Source: an uncultured Prevotellaceae bacterium
GTDB taxonomy: Bacteria > Bacteroidota > Bacteroidia > Bacteroidales > Bacteroidaceae
Assembly: GCA_902792635.1 (NCBI GenBank)
Contig: CADBAG010000008.1
Coordinates: 88,231 to 152,230 of the forward strand
Direction: 5' to 3'
DNA: 64,000 nucleotides
Position 1 is the first letter of the stretch. The number at the start of each line of letters is the position of its first letter. Below, in pieces: positions 8,499 to 16,252 of this stretch. The position numbers and the translations under genes are program-made. The notes below the pieces were generated by a model. It was not told where the DNA came from and searched no databases. It saw only the letters and a list, made by a program, of their open reading frames with translations.

Positions 8499-9731
8499 GT
8501 GAACTTTCCGTTTTTCATTGCGCGCCGTTACCTCTTCTCGAAGAAGAAGACACACGCCATCAATGTTATCTCTATCATCTCCGTCATCGGTGTGGCTGTA
8601 GCCACGATGGCGCTCGTCATCGTGCTGTCTGTCTTCAATGGCTTCCACGACCTTGTGGCGACCTTCTTCACGAATTTCGACCCACAATTGAAAGTCGTGC
8701 CCGTGACAGGAAAGTCGGTGGCTGCCGATGACCCTGCACTGACAAAGATCAAGCATCTGCCGCAGGTAGAGGTAGCAACGGAGACCTACGAGGACATGGC
8801 CTTAGCTGTGTACAAAGGACGGCAAGCTATGGTGACAATCAAAGGTGTGGACGACAACTTTGCCGACCTCACCCATATCACCGATATCCTCTATGGAGAC
8901 GGGCGCTTCGAACTGCAGAGCGCCAACCTCGAGTTCGGTACGCCGGGTATCCGCCTCGCCAACGACCTCGGATTAGGTGCACGATGGGACAGTTACCTTC
9001 GCATCTATGCGCCCCAACGCCAGGGACAGCTCGACATGAGCAATGTGGAGAGTGGCTTTGTCGTCGACTCCCTGCTCTCGAGTGGCGTCGTGTTCACGGT
9101 CAACAACAGCAAATACGACAAGAGCTATATCCTCGCGCCCATCGGCTTCGCCCGCAGGCTCTTCAATGCCCAAGGCGAGGTGACAGCCTTGGAGCTGCGC
9201 CTCAAGCCCGGCTCCAACTTCGATGCCGTGAAGAGCGAGATGCAGGATATCGCAGGAAAGAAATTCAAAGTAGAAGACCGCTATGAGCAGCAGGCCGACA
9301 CGTTCAAGATCATGCAGATAGAGAAGCTCATGGCTTATATCTTCCTGACTTTCATCCTCATCGTGGCATGTTTCAACATCATCGGTTCGCTGTCAATGCT
9401 TATCATCGACAAGAAAGATGATGTCGTGACGCTGCGCAACCTCGGTGCCAACGAGAAAGAGATCACCCGCATCTTCCTCTTCGAAGGTCGTATGATCGCC
9501 GTCATCGGTGCCATCGTCGGCATCGGCTTAGGTCTCTTGCTCTGCCTCTTGCAACAGCAGTTCGGCCTTGTGACCATGGGTGGAGGCAATGGCGCATTCG
9601 TCGTCACGGCTTATCCCGTCAGTGTCCACTACACCGATGTGCTCATCATCTTCCTCACCGTCATCGCTGCCGGCTGGCTTGCCGTGTACTATCCCGTCCG
9701 GGCGCTGAGCAAACGGCTGCTTAATTACTAA
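8499..9731 (+). CDS. LolC/LolE-type ABC transporter permease
   Basis: 410 residues beginning with a GTG codon (NFPFFIARRYLFSKKKTHAIN). It has one N-terminal membrane helix (VIGVAVATMALVIVLSVF), a large periplasmic domain at about residues 55-265 and a three-helix FtsX domain at the C-terminus (YIFLTFILIVACFNIIGSLSMLI; VIGAIVGIGLGLLLCLL; YTDVLIIFLTVIAAGWLAVYYP). This topology is that of lipoprotein-releasing permeases, which pass lipoproteins from the inner membrane to LolA. No ATPase partner is adjacent, which is common in Bacteroidales. Confidence 0.85.
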   Translation: MNFPFFIARRYLFSKKKTHAINVISIISVIGVAVATMALVIVLSVFNGFHDLVATFFTNFDPQLKVVPVTGKSVAADDPALTKIKHLPQVEVATETYEDMALAVYKGRQAMVTIKGVDDNFADLTHITDILYGDGRFELQSANLEFGTPGIRLANDLGLGARWDSYLRIYAPQRQGQLDMSNVESGFVVDSLLSSGVVFTVNNSKYDKSYILAPIGFARRLFNAQGEVTALELRLKPGSNFDAVKSEMQDIAGKKFKVEDRYEQQADTFKIMQIEKLMAYIFLTFILIVACFNIIGSLSMLIIDKKDDVVTLRNLGANEKEITRIFLFEGRMIAVIGAIVGIGLGLLLCLLQQQFGLVTMGGGNGAFVVTAYPVSVHYTDVLIIFLTVIAAGWLAVYYPVRALSKRLLNY

Positions 9732-9736
9732 TTAGT

Positions 9737-9754
9737 AATTACAAATTAGTAATT
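9737..9754. repeat. 18-nt direct repeat flanking the ATPase gene (left copy)
   Basis: AATTACAAATTAGTAATT is identical to 11031-11048, so the pair brackets the AAA ATPase gene. The sequence is AT-rich and partly palindromic, so chance similarity is not excluded. The right copy overlaps the tRNA terminator. Confidence 0.5.
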
Positions 9755-10894
9755 GTACTTCAGCCACAACCCAAAGAACCGGTCATAGACAGAGTATCCT
9801 TTCTCTGACTTATAGACCAGTTCTTTGTCCATCAATACACGAATTGCACTACTCACACTACTGGCACTGACCAAATGATAACGAGAGACAAAATTACCGC
9901 TCGTTGGGGTTGCTATATACCCCTCTTTCGCTATAGCCGACAATAGTTTCTGTTGTCTTTCAGGAAGTAGGGAGAGTATCGTCTCATAGGATGGCGTATT
10001 GTCCTGAACCAGTTCACGGACCGCATTCTTAAAAGGACTATTATCTGTCACGCTCTCTCCATGACCATACAATACTTTTAGTATCGACTGCATATACCAA
10101 GTATGACCCTCCAAAAGTTCATAGCATTCATGAAAAGCATCCGATGACAATGACATGTGTGCTTTCTGGAAGAACTTATTCGCAAATTCATAGTAAGATT
10201 GCTCTTTGATGGCCGACAAGTTCATGATGCGTGTACTCTGGTAGAAAGGACGTGCCGGTGAAAGGAACAACTCAGTCATAAGGTGACGCTTACTGCCTGA
10301 AAAAACAAAATGCACATTATGAACAAACTGCGTGTAAGAACGCAGAAGCGCCTCCGTACCTTTCTCCGGGTAAGACATAATCTGTTGGAACTCATCGATG
10401 GCAACGAAAATCTCTTTGTCCGAAGCACCAAGCATATCAAAGATCTGCTTCAGATTAAGTTCGTCATCATGAGGATCTAATGTAACAGAGACGGATGGTT
10501 CCCCACTCATCGGGTCCACACTCACCACTGGCCTCCAAGCTGCAAAGAACTGAATCACCTTTCTCATGAACTTTTCACCTTTAGACAGAAAAGAGCTAAG
10601 CAAAGCAGAACCTAAGACCCTAACAAAATCGTCAAGACTGTTGGTACTGAAGATATCAGCATAAACGCAGATAATGTCCTTCGGATTGATGCCTTTGGGT
10701 CCTTTGCCATGGGCAAGGTGATAAAAGGCATTCTTGATTAGACCCGTCTTACCCATGCGACGCGGCGAGATCAGCGTCACGTTCCAACCATTGCAAAGGT
10801 TGTCTAACAGTTCTGCCGTTTCATGATCCCGGTCACAGAAATACTCCGGACTCTCGTATCCATACACTAAAAAAGGGTTGCTCAGTTTTCTCAT
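9746..10894 (-). CDS. AAA-family ATPase with C-terminal winged helix (ATPase_2 type)
   Basis: 382 residues. The N-terminal LSNPFLVYGYESPEYFCDRDHE is a hallmark of the large Bacteroidales 'ATP-binding protein' group. The P-loop is VTLISPRRMGKTGLIKNAF near residue 40, Walker B is IFVAIDEFQQI, and an SGSKRHLMTELF segment is the sensor. The C-terminus (residues 310-375) resembles a winged helix. These STAND-like ATPases occur in many copies per genome and their substrate is unknown. The gene is visibly AT-richer than its neighbours and flanked by identical 18-nt repeats, which suggests recent acquisition. Confidence 0.8.
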   Translation of the reverse strand: MRKLSNPFLVYGYESPEYFCDRDHETAELLDNLCNGWNVTLISPRRMGKTGLIKNAFYHLAHGKGPKGINPKDIICVYADIFSTNSLDDFVRVLGSALLSSFLSKGEKFMRKVIQFFAAWRPVVSVDPMSGEPSVSVTLDPHDDELNLKQIFDMLGASDKEIFVAIDEFQQIMSYPEKGTEALLRSYTQFVHNVHFVFSGSKRHLMTELFLSPARPFYQSTRIMNLSAIKEQSYYEFANKFFQKAHMSLSSDAFHECYELLEGHTWYMQSILKVLYGHGESVTDNSPFKNAVRELVQDNTPSYETILSLLPERQQKLLSAIAKEGYIATPTSGNFVSRYHLVSASSVSSAIRVLMDKELVYKSEKGYSVYDRFFGLWLKYNY

Positions 10895-11018
10895 TATGCA
10901 TCTTTATTACGAACTCTTCGTAACGCAAAGTTCGTAAAATAATTAGAGACAACCAATTATTTTGCAATAGAAAGATGAACATTTACATTTCTTTAATTAC
11001 TAACTGATAATTACAAAA

Positions 11019-11060
11019 AAAGGAATTGCTAATTACAAATTAGTAATTAGCAATTCCTTT
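11019..11060 (-). terminator. intrinsic terminator after tRNA-Thr
   Basis: Perfect 17-bp inverted repeat (AAAGGAATTGCTAATTA / its complement) with an 8-nt loop. Read on the minus strand it begins just after the tRNA 3' end and is followed by a T-run (TTTTTTTGT). Confidence 0.85.
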
Positions 11061-11061
11061 G

Positions 11062-11135
11062 AGCCTCTTGTCGGATTCGAACCAACGACCCCGAGATTAC
11101 AAATCACGTGCTCTGGCCAACTGAGCTAAAGAGGC
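11062..11135 (-). tRNA. tRNA-Thr (anticodon TGT)
   Basis: 74 nt. The acceptor arms GCCTCTT and AAGAGGC pair fully, followed by D-stem GCTC/GAGC, anticodon stem CGTGA/TCTCG (one T-T mismatch), loop TTTGTAA with TGT at the anticodon position, and T-arm GTTGG-TTCGAAT-CCGAC. CCA is not encoded. It directly follows the SRP RNA on the same strand and shares its promoter and terminator. Confidence 0.96.
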
Positions 11136-11138
11136 AGG

Positions 11139-11236
11139 TGGGCAAGCGATTCTTATCGCGCCGCTACAACCAAGTACCCTTGCTACGTTCCCGTCCTGGG
11201 GGATTCCGAGGGAGCTGGCCGTAAGAGACTTGCCCA
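11139..11236 (-). ncRNA. ffs: signal recognition particle RNA, small bacterial type (4.5S)
   Basis: On the minus strand the ends GGGCAAG and CTTGCCC pair to close a long hairpin. Near the tip lies CCCAGGACGGGAACGTAGCA, the conserved SRP helix 8 with its GGAA tetraloop and asymmetric AGCA bulge, the binding site of Ffh. Length is about 98 nt, with exact ends uncertain by a few bases and a possible 5' extension towards the promoter at 11271. The RNA is encoded just 5' of tRNA-Thr, so both are probably processed from one transcript. Identification rests on the motif and fold, not on a covariance search. Confidence 0.8.
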
Positions 11237-11270
11237 TGTCATCCGGGAGCCTTGCTCTCAAATGCGGGTG

Positions 11271-11278
11271 CAAAGTTA
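11271..11278 (-). promoter_or_regulatory. -7 box TAACTTTG for SRP RNA and tRNA-Thr
   Basis: Reading the minus strand, TAACTTTG stands about 35 nt before the closing stem of the SRP RNA. The RNA 5' end is therefore either extended or processed. Confidence 0.65.
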
Positions 11279-11374
11279 AGACAAAAAGCGGAATTAATGA
11301 AAAGAAAAGTGAGGAAATGTCATTATTTAACATTATTTTCCAACGCGCCCCTCTCTTCTACCTCTTAAAATGCG

Positions 11375-11382
11375 TACCTTTG
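11375..11382 (+). promoter_or_regulatory. -7 box TACCTTTG, near-leaderless gene
   Basis: The box ends 10 bp before the ATG at 11393. With initiation a few bases after the box, the leader would be only about 3-6 nt. Confidence 0.65.
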
Positions 11383-11392
11383 CAGACGAAAT

Positions 11393-12019
11393 ATGATAAA
11401 CGTCACCGCTCTTATACAGCTCAAGGCTTTTGCCCGTCAGGATGGCTTTTTGCTCTTCCTGCTCTGGATTGCATCATTCGCAGTCATCGTCTCCAATCCT
11501 GCCTCTTCCTGGGGCAGTTTGTTAGCCATGGCCACGCCTTTCTACGTGTGCTATCTCTTGGTCCGTTTCCGCAACTACGCGCTCGACGGTGCCATCTCGT
11601 TCCGTCGCGGATTAGCTTTCTCCCTCTACACGTTCTTCTATGCCTCGCTGCTTTTCGCCGTGGCACAGTACGTGTATTTCCGTTACCTCGACAATGGCGC
11701 TATGATGAGCATGCTCATCGCCAGTGTCAAGACCCTCGAGCCGTTCTACCGCGCTCAGGGCATCTCCATCAATGAGCTTCAGAACTCGCTGACGATGATC
11801 GGACAGTTGACACCTATCGAGACGGCGTTCGTTTTCATGATGCAGAACATCCTCATAGGAGTCGTCCTAAGCTTCCCCATCGCATGGATAGGCAAACGGA
11901 CGATCATACGGAAGAATCTTCACCACGGAGAGCAGTTCAATCAAAACATGAATAACAACGACATCAACAACAATAACATGAAGAATAATGATGTCGATAA
12001 TGATAGAAACAATCTGTAA
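11393..12019 (+). CDS. DUF4199 family inner-membrane protein
   Basis: 208 residues with four membrane helices (GFLLFLLWIASFAVIV; LLAMATPFYVCYLLVRF; GLAFSLYTFFYASLLFAVAQYVYF; FVFMMQNILIGVVLSFPIAWI) and a hydrophilic tail made almost only of Asn, Asp and Met after residue 180. The family often precedes a GT2 glycosyltransferase in Bacteroidetes, as it does here with a 2-bp gap. The Asn-rich tail is low complexity and may be disordered. Function is unknown; a supporting role for the glycosyltransferase is a guess from position. Confidence 0.8.
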   Translation: MINVTALIQLKAFARQDGFLLFLLWIASFAVIVSNPASSWGSLLAMATPFYVCYLLVRFRNYALDGAISFRRGLAFSLYTFFYASLLFAVAQYVYFRYLDNGAMMSMLIASVKTLEPFYRAQGISINELQNSLTMIGQLTPIETAFVFMMQNILIGVVLSFPIAWIGKRTIIRKNLHHGEQFNQNMNNNDINNNNMKNNDVDNDRNNL

Positions 12020-12021
12020 GA

Positions 12022-12972
12022 ATGGATATATCTGTTGTAGTACCCCTTTATAATGAAGCAGAGTCGCTGCCAGAGCTGCACGCCTGGATACAGCGCGTGA
12101 TGAACGCCAACGGCTTCTCTTATGAGATCATCTTTGTCAACGACGGCTCTACTGATGGCTCGTGGGGCGTCATCAAAAGCATCGCTGCCAAGGACTCAAA
12201 TGTTCATGCCATCAAGTTCCGTCGCAACTACGGTAAGAGCCCAGCGCTCTACTGTGGCTTCAAGGCAGCCCAGGGCGATGTCGTCATCACCATGGACGCC
12301 GACCTGCAGGACTCGCCCGACGAGATCCCCGCACTCTATAAGATGATCACGGAAGAGGGTTACGACCTCGTCTCCGGGTACAAGAAGAAACGTTACGACC
12401 CGTTGTCGAAGACCATTCCAACGAAGCTCTTCAACGCTACGGCGCGCTGGATCAGTGGCGTGCATAACCTCCACGACTTCAACTGCGGCTTGAAGGCCTA
12501 TAAGAAGGATGTCGTGAAGAACATCGAGGTCTACGGCGAGATGCACCGGTATATCCCTTACTTAGCCAAGAACGCTGGCTTTGACAAGATCGGCGAGAAG
12601 GTCGTGCACCACCAGGCCCGCAAATACGGACACTCGAAGTTCGGCATCAACCGGTTCTTCAACGGTTACCTCGACCTGCTGACGCTGTGGTTCCTTACTA
12701 ATTTCGGCAAGAAACCAATGCATGTCTTCGGCTTCATCGGCTCGATGATCTTCTTCATCGGCTTCGTGTCGCTCATCTGGCTCCTCGTGGAGAAAGCTAT
12801 CGCGCTCAGCAACGGCGTCTACGGTGACCTGCTCTCGAGCCATGCCTCGTTCTATATCTCACTGACAGCTGTCATTCTCGGCTCACAGTTCTTCCTCGCC
12901 GGATTCCTCGGCGACCTCATCAGTCGTCAGAACCCACAGCGTAACGATTACCAGATAGCAGAGACGTTATAA
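12022..12972 (+). CDS. GT2 glycosyltransferase, dolichol-phosphate-mannose-synthase/GtrB type
   Basis: 316 residues. The GT-A domain covers residues 1-230: SVVVPLYNEAESLPEL, FVNDGSTDGSW and the metal-binding TMDADLQDSPDEIP near residue 92, then NCGLKAYKKDV. Two C-terminal membrane helices (VFGFIGSMIFFIGFVSLIWLLV; FYISLTAVILGSQFFLAGFLGDL) match the family that transfers a sugar from a nucleotide donor to a polyprenyl phosphate on the cytoplasmic face. The acceptor and sugar cannot be told from sequence. Confidence 0.88.
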   Translation: MDISVVVPLYNEAESLPELHAWIQRVMNANGFSYEIIFVNDGSTDGSWGVIKSIAAKDSNVHAIKFRRNYGKSPALYCGFKAAQGDVVITMDADLQDSPDEIPALYKMITEEGYDLVSGYKKKRYDPLSKTIPTKLFNATARWISGVHNLHDFNCGLKAYKKDVVKNIEVYGEMHRYIPYLAKNAGFDKIGEKVVHHQARKYGHSKFGINRFFNGYLDLLTLWFLTNFGKKPMHVFGFIGSMIFFIGFVSLIWLLVEKAIALSNGVYGDLLSSHASFYISLTAVILGSQFFLAGFLGDLISRQNPQRNDYQIAETL

Positions 12973-13436
12973 TGAGAAAACTGCTCTTCTTCTTCCTCAT
13001 CGCTGCCGTCTTCGGGGCCTGCTCCAGTGTAGACTGTCCATTGAACAACACGGTCTACACCAACTATGTCCTGCGCGGTCCCGTGGATACGCTGCAAGAC
13101 ACGCTCACCATCTCGACGACGACAAGTGACGGCAGCGACTCTGTCATCATCAACAAACAGGTCAACACCGACTCGTTCTCCCTGCCGATGAGCTATTTCC
13201 GCGATGAGGATATCTTCGTCATGCAGACAAACACACTCTTCGACACCATCGTGGTGCAGAAGACCAACACGCCACACTTCGAGTCGGTCGACTGTGGCGT
13301 CAACTATTTCCATACCATCACCGGCATACGGTACACCCGTCACGCCCTCGACTCGGTGGTCATCCACAACAACAGCGTCAACTATGATGTCTCGCAAAAG
13401 CATTTCTATATCTATTTTAAGGAGTATCGCCTGTAG
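12972..13436 (+). CDS. DUF6452 family lipoprotein
   Basis: 154 residues. The signal is MRKLLFFFLIAAVFGACSSVDC, with a lipobox FGAC at residue 17. The mature part is a beta-rich domain with RGPVDTLQDTLTI and GIRYTRHALDSVVI, matching the DUF6452 pattern. Its start ATG overlaps the GT2 stop (TAATG), and its 3' end overlaps the next gene by 50 bp, so translation is probably coupled. The pair DUF6452-DUF6048 is a recurrent Bacteroidales arrangement of unknown function. Confidence 0.8.
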   Translation: MRKLLFFFLIAAVFGACSSVDCPLNNTVYTNYVLRGPVDTLQDTLTISTTTSDGSDSVIINKQVNTDSFSLPMSYFRDEDIFVMQTNTLFDTIVVQKTNTPHFESVDCGVNYFHTITGIRYTRHALDSVVIHNNSVNYDVSQKHFYIYFKEYRL

Positions 13437-14124
13437 TCTCCTGATCTTCTGCGCCCTGACCATTGACGCCCAGCGTTCACAAGGAAACGGTCAGCCACAG
13501 CACCTGTCGAAGGACGAGCAGCTCCGCCTCCGCATGAAAGCCATCGACGACTCCATCCCTTGGTGGCGCGGCTTCGAGGTCAAGGCCGACCTCGTGGGAC
13601 CGATCCAGCGCGCCGTGTCCTCTTACGGACAGTACGAGGTGGGCGTGCGTTTCAACCTCAAGGACAAATATTTCCCGGTCATCGAGTTAGGCTATGGCAG
13701 TGCTGATGAGGATAACGTCACGACGCTTACCCATTACAAGACCTCCGCACCTTATGGCAAGATTGGTATCGACTTCAACATGATGAAGAACAAGCATGAC
13801 ATCTACCGCCTCTATGGTGGTCTGCGTTATGCCTACACCAACTATAAGTTTGATATTGACCATCCCGATGTCACCGATCCCCTTTGGGGCGACAAAGGGC
13901 CGTTCACCTTGCACGATGTCAAGGCTTACTACCACTGGATGGAAGCTGTCTTCGGCGTCGATGCGAAGATTGTTGGTCCCATGCATCTTGGTTGGACCAT
14001 CCGTTACATGCGCCGCCTCTTCCATGACGATGGCGGCTACGGCAACTCCTGGTATGTCCCGGGCTACGGCAAACAGGGATCCTCACATATCTGGGGCACC
14101 TTCGAGGTTCTCGTCGACATATAG
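13387..14124 (+). CDS. DUF6048 family outer-membrane beta-barrel protein
   Basis: 245 residues from the second of two adjacent ATGs (13384 or 13387). It starts MSRKSISISILRSIACSLLIFCALTIDAQ, a signal peptide; a longer ORF reading back to 13204 is only the overlap with the preceding gene in another frame. The mature part has alternating strands (FEVKADLVGPIQRAVSSYGQ; GVRFNLKDKYFPVIELGYGSAD; GIDFNMMKNKHDIYRLYGGLRYAYTNY) that suit a small outer-membrane barrel. The 50-bp overlap with the DUF6452 gene supports coupled expression. Confidence 0.83.
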   Translation: MSRKSISISILRSIACSLLIFCALTIDAQRSQGNGQPQHLSKDEQLRLRMKAIDDSIPWWRGFEVKADLVGPIQRAVSSYGQYEVGVRFNLKDKYFPVIELGYGSADEDNVTTLTHYKTSAPYGKIGIDFNMMKNKHDIYRLYGGLRYAYTNYKFDIDHPDVTDPLWGDKGPFTLHDVKAYYHWMEAVFGVDAKIVGPMHLGWTIRYMRRLFHDDGGYGNSWYVPGYGKQGSSHIWGTFEVLVDI

Positions 14125-14220
14125 CAGGGTGCGGCTCCTGTGGCCGCCCGCACCCCGGATGGCGAAACCGCTTCTTGAGTTCTGTGTGCTGTCCTTTAGG
14201 GCAGCATCAATATATAAATC

Positions 14221-15234
14221 ATGAAAAAGAAAAATATCTTCAAGCTCCTCTTCCTCGCGTTCCTCATCGTGGCCTCAGTGCTCATCATACGCCAGCAGCG
14301 CACGACACCGTACCAGCACAACGAGGGCTTCATCTTCGGCACGACATACAGCATCACCTATCAGTACGATAAGGATCTGCAGAAAGAGATAGAGGATGAG
14401 ATGCATGAGGTCGACGCCTCGCTCTCGCCGTTCAACAAGCAGAGCATCATCACCGCTGTGAACGACAACAAGCCCGTGAAGCTTAACGAGAAGTTCACGG
14501 AGGTCTTCAACCTCGCTGAGAAGGTATCGAAAGAGACCGATGGTGCCTTCGACATCACCGTGGCACCACTTGTCAACGAATGGGGTTTCGGCTTTAAGAA
14601 AGGCGTGGCGCCGACGAAGCATGTCATCGACTCGCTCCGACAGATCATCGGCTACGAGAAAGTGGCGCTCGTCAACGGACGCATCGTCAAGAAAGACCCG
14701 CGCATCAACCTCGACTGCTCCGGCATTGCCAAAGGCTTCGGCTCCGACTGTGTGGCGAACCTCCTGCGAAAGCACGGCATTGAGAACTTCATGGTAGAGA
14801 TAGGCGGCGAGATCGTCACATCGGGTATCAACCCTGACCGCGTGCCCTGGAAGATCGGCGTCACGAAGCCTGTCGACGACCCCACTCAACAGAACGGAGA
14901 ACTGCAGACGGTGCTCAATGTCACCGATAAGGCGATGGCGACGAGTGGCAACTACCGTAACTTCTATTATAAAGGGGGTAAGAAATACGCACATACCATC
15001 GACCCCAAGACGGGATATCCCGTGCAGCATAACATTCTCTCCTCAACGGTCTTGGCTGACAATTGCGCCACGGCCGATGCCTACGCCACTGCTTTCATGG
15101 TTCTCGGTCTCGATAAGGCAAAAGCTGTGCTTGCTCGTCATCCCGAACTGATGGTCTACTTCATCTACAGCGACCAGCACGGCAAGAATGCCGTATGGTA
15201 TTCGCCATCGATGAGAAAGGCAATAGCAAAATAA
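14221..15234 (+). CDS. apbE: FAD:protein FMN transferase
   Basis: 337 residues. ApbE attaches FMN covalently to threonine or serine of flavoproteins such as RnfG and NqrB/C outside the cytoplasmic membrane. Here an N-terminal membrane anchor (LLFLAFLIVASVLIIR) holds the domain in the periplasm. Motifs: GTTYSITYQYD, ETDGAFDITVAPLVNEWGFG, the conserved NLDCSGIAKGFGSD near residue 161 (usual form DLSAIAKGYAVD), IGGEIVTSG and ATSGNYRNF with AHTIDPKTGYP for flavin and metal binding. An apparently self-standing gene with no flavoprotein partner adjacent. Confidence 0.93.
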   Translation: MKKKNIFKLLFLAFLIVASVLIIRQQRTTPYQHNEGFIFGTTYSITYQYDKDLQKEIEDEMHEVDASLSPFNKQSIITAVNDNKPVKLNEKFTEVFNLAEKVSKETDGAFDITVAPLVNEWGFGFKKGVAPTKHVIDSLRQIIGYEKVALVNGRIVKKDPRINLDCSGIAKGFGSDCVANLLRKHGIENFMVEIGGEIVTSGINPDRVPWKIGVTKPVDDPTQQNGELQTVLNVTDKAMATSGNYRNFYYKGGKKYAHTIDPKTGYPVQHNILSSTVLADNCATADAYATAFMVLGLDKAKAVLARHPELMVYFIYSDQHGKNAVWYSPSMRKAIAK

Positions 15235-15259
15235 AGGTTTCCCGGTTTGCGGATTGACA

Positions 15260-15482
15260 GCGTGATACAGCCTCGGAGAGGCTGGCTCTGAATAACCCCA
15301 GGTAAGGAGCGCAGCGACGCAACCTGGGGTATGTAAGGATAGAGTCGTGATACTTAACCTTCTGCCTCGGAGAGGCAGACTGCACGTAGTGCGCTATGAC
15401 CTTTACCAGCCCCAGGCTACGTCGCTGCGCTCCTTGCCTGGGGTTAACAAGAGTGTGCCTCTCCGAGGCACTTATCAACCCA
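15260..15482. repeat. composite intergenic palindromic element (family A)
   Basis: GC-rich boxes GCCTCGGAGAGGC and CCCCAGG occur here as two inverted half-elements, the right one starting CCCCAGGCTACGTCGCTGCG and ending GTGCCTCTCCGAGGCA. Each half is itself palindromic, and together they would form a long stem. Related but diverged copies lie at 1-76 and 20413-20600. This fills the whole spacer between apbE and the Crp-like gene; no ORF is credible in it. Confidence 0.75.
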
Positions 15483-15513
15483 AAAAGCTGAAGATTCAAA
15501 ATAATCAACAAAT

Positions 15514-16203
15514 ATGAAATGGGACACTCTCGCATCACTTCCCCTTTTCATGGGCATGAGCCAGGAAGAGCTCGGAGGCATCATGACACAGTTCCGCATC
15601 GACTTCAAGAAGTTCGATGCGGGCAAGACGATTGTCAAGCGGGGTAATCCATGTGGCAAGCTCGTCATCGTGAACAGTGGTGACATTCTCTGTCAGACTC
15701 GCTCGGACGATGGTGCTTACAGTATGGAAGAGGTACTCTCCGCACCCGTCATGATGCAGACAGAGGGTATCTTCGGCCGGTTCCAGGTTTATACCCATAC
15801 TGTCAAGGCTGTCACACCTGTCAGTACCCTCACCTTCGAGAAGAATGAGGTGCAGAAGCTCCTTGCCTCCTCGCTCATCTTCCGTCTCAACCTCGCCGGC
15901 ATCCTCTCTACAAAGTTACAGAAACGGGAGCAAATACTCTGGGAGCAACAATACATCCCGCAAGGATCCACCGACAACGAAAAAGATATCGACACCTTAC
16001 AGCACCGCATCAAACAGTTCCTGCGGCAGCGTTGTCTCACCCCCGTAGGAACCAAGACATTCTTTATCAAGATGACGACCCTTGGTGCTATCCTTGGCAA
16101 ACGCCGCCAAGAGATATCCATCGCCCTCAATGGAATGCAGGACCAAGGGCTCGTCAAGCTGTCGAGGGGGAAGATAACGGTGGAGCAGATGCAAAAGATA
16201 TAA
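15514..16203 (+). CDS. Crp/Fnr family transcriptional regulator
   Basis: 229 residues. Residues 1-140 form a cyclic-nucleotide-binding-like beta roll (MSQEELGGIMTQF; GKTIVKRGNPCGKLVIVNSGDI; FGRFQVYTHTVKAVTPVSTL). The C-terminus is a winged helix with LGAILGKRRQEISIALNGMQDQGLVKLSRGKI near residues 185-222. The phosphate-binding-cassette residues of true cAMP receptors are not evident, so the ligand is unknown. It stands alone between two repeats; no target site can be named. Confidence 0.85.
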   Translation: MKWDTLASLPLFMGMSQEELGGIMTQFRIDFKKFDAGKTIVKRGNPCGKLVIVNSGDILCQTRSDDGAYSMEEVLSAPVMMQTEGIFGRFQVYTHTVKAVTPVSTLTFEKNEVQKLLASSLIFRLNLAGILSTKLQKREQILWEQQYIPQGSTDNEKDIDTLQHRIKQFLRQRCLTPVGTKTFFIKMTTLGAILGKRRQEISIALNGMQDQGLVKLSRGKITVEQMQKI

Positions 16204-16207
16204 GAAT

Positions 16208-16252
16208 GCAGACCCCTCCCCTTTGGGGAGGGGATAGGGGTGGGGCCTTTAT
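16208..16252. repeat. GC-rich palindromic element (family B)
   Basis: CCCCTCCCCTTTGGGGAGGGG followed by a TAGGGGTGGGGCC tail. It lies between the convergent 3' ends of the Crp-like gene and uxuB and overlaps the last codons of uxuB. It could double as a bidirectional terminator. Confidence 0.7.

Noticed and set aside
11097-11333. Minus-strand 78-codon frame over the tRNA region
   Set aside because: It covers the SRP RNA and tRNA-Thr, which explain the sequence.
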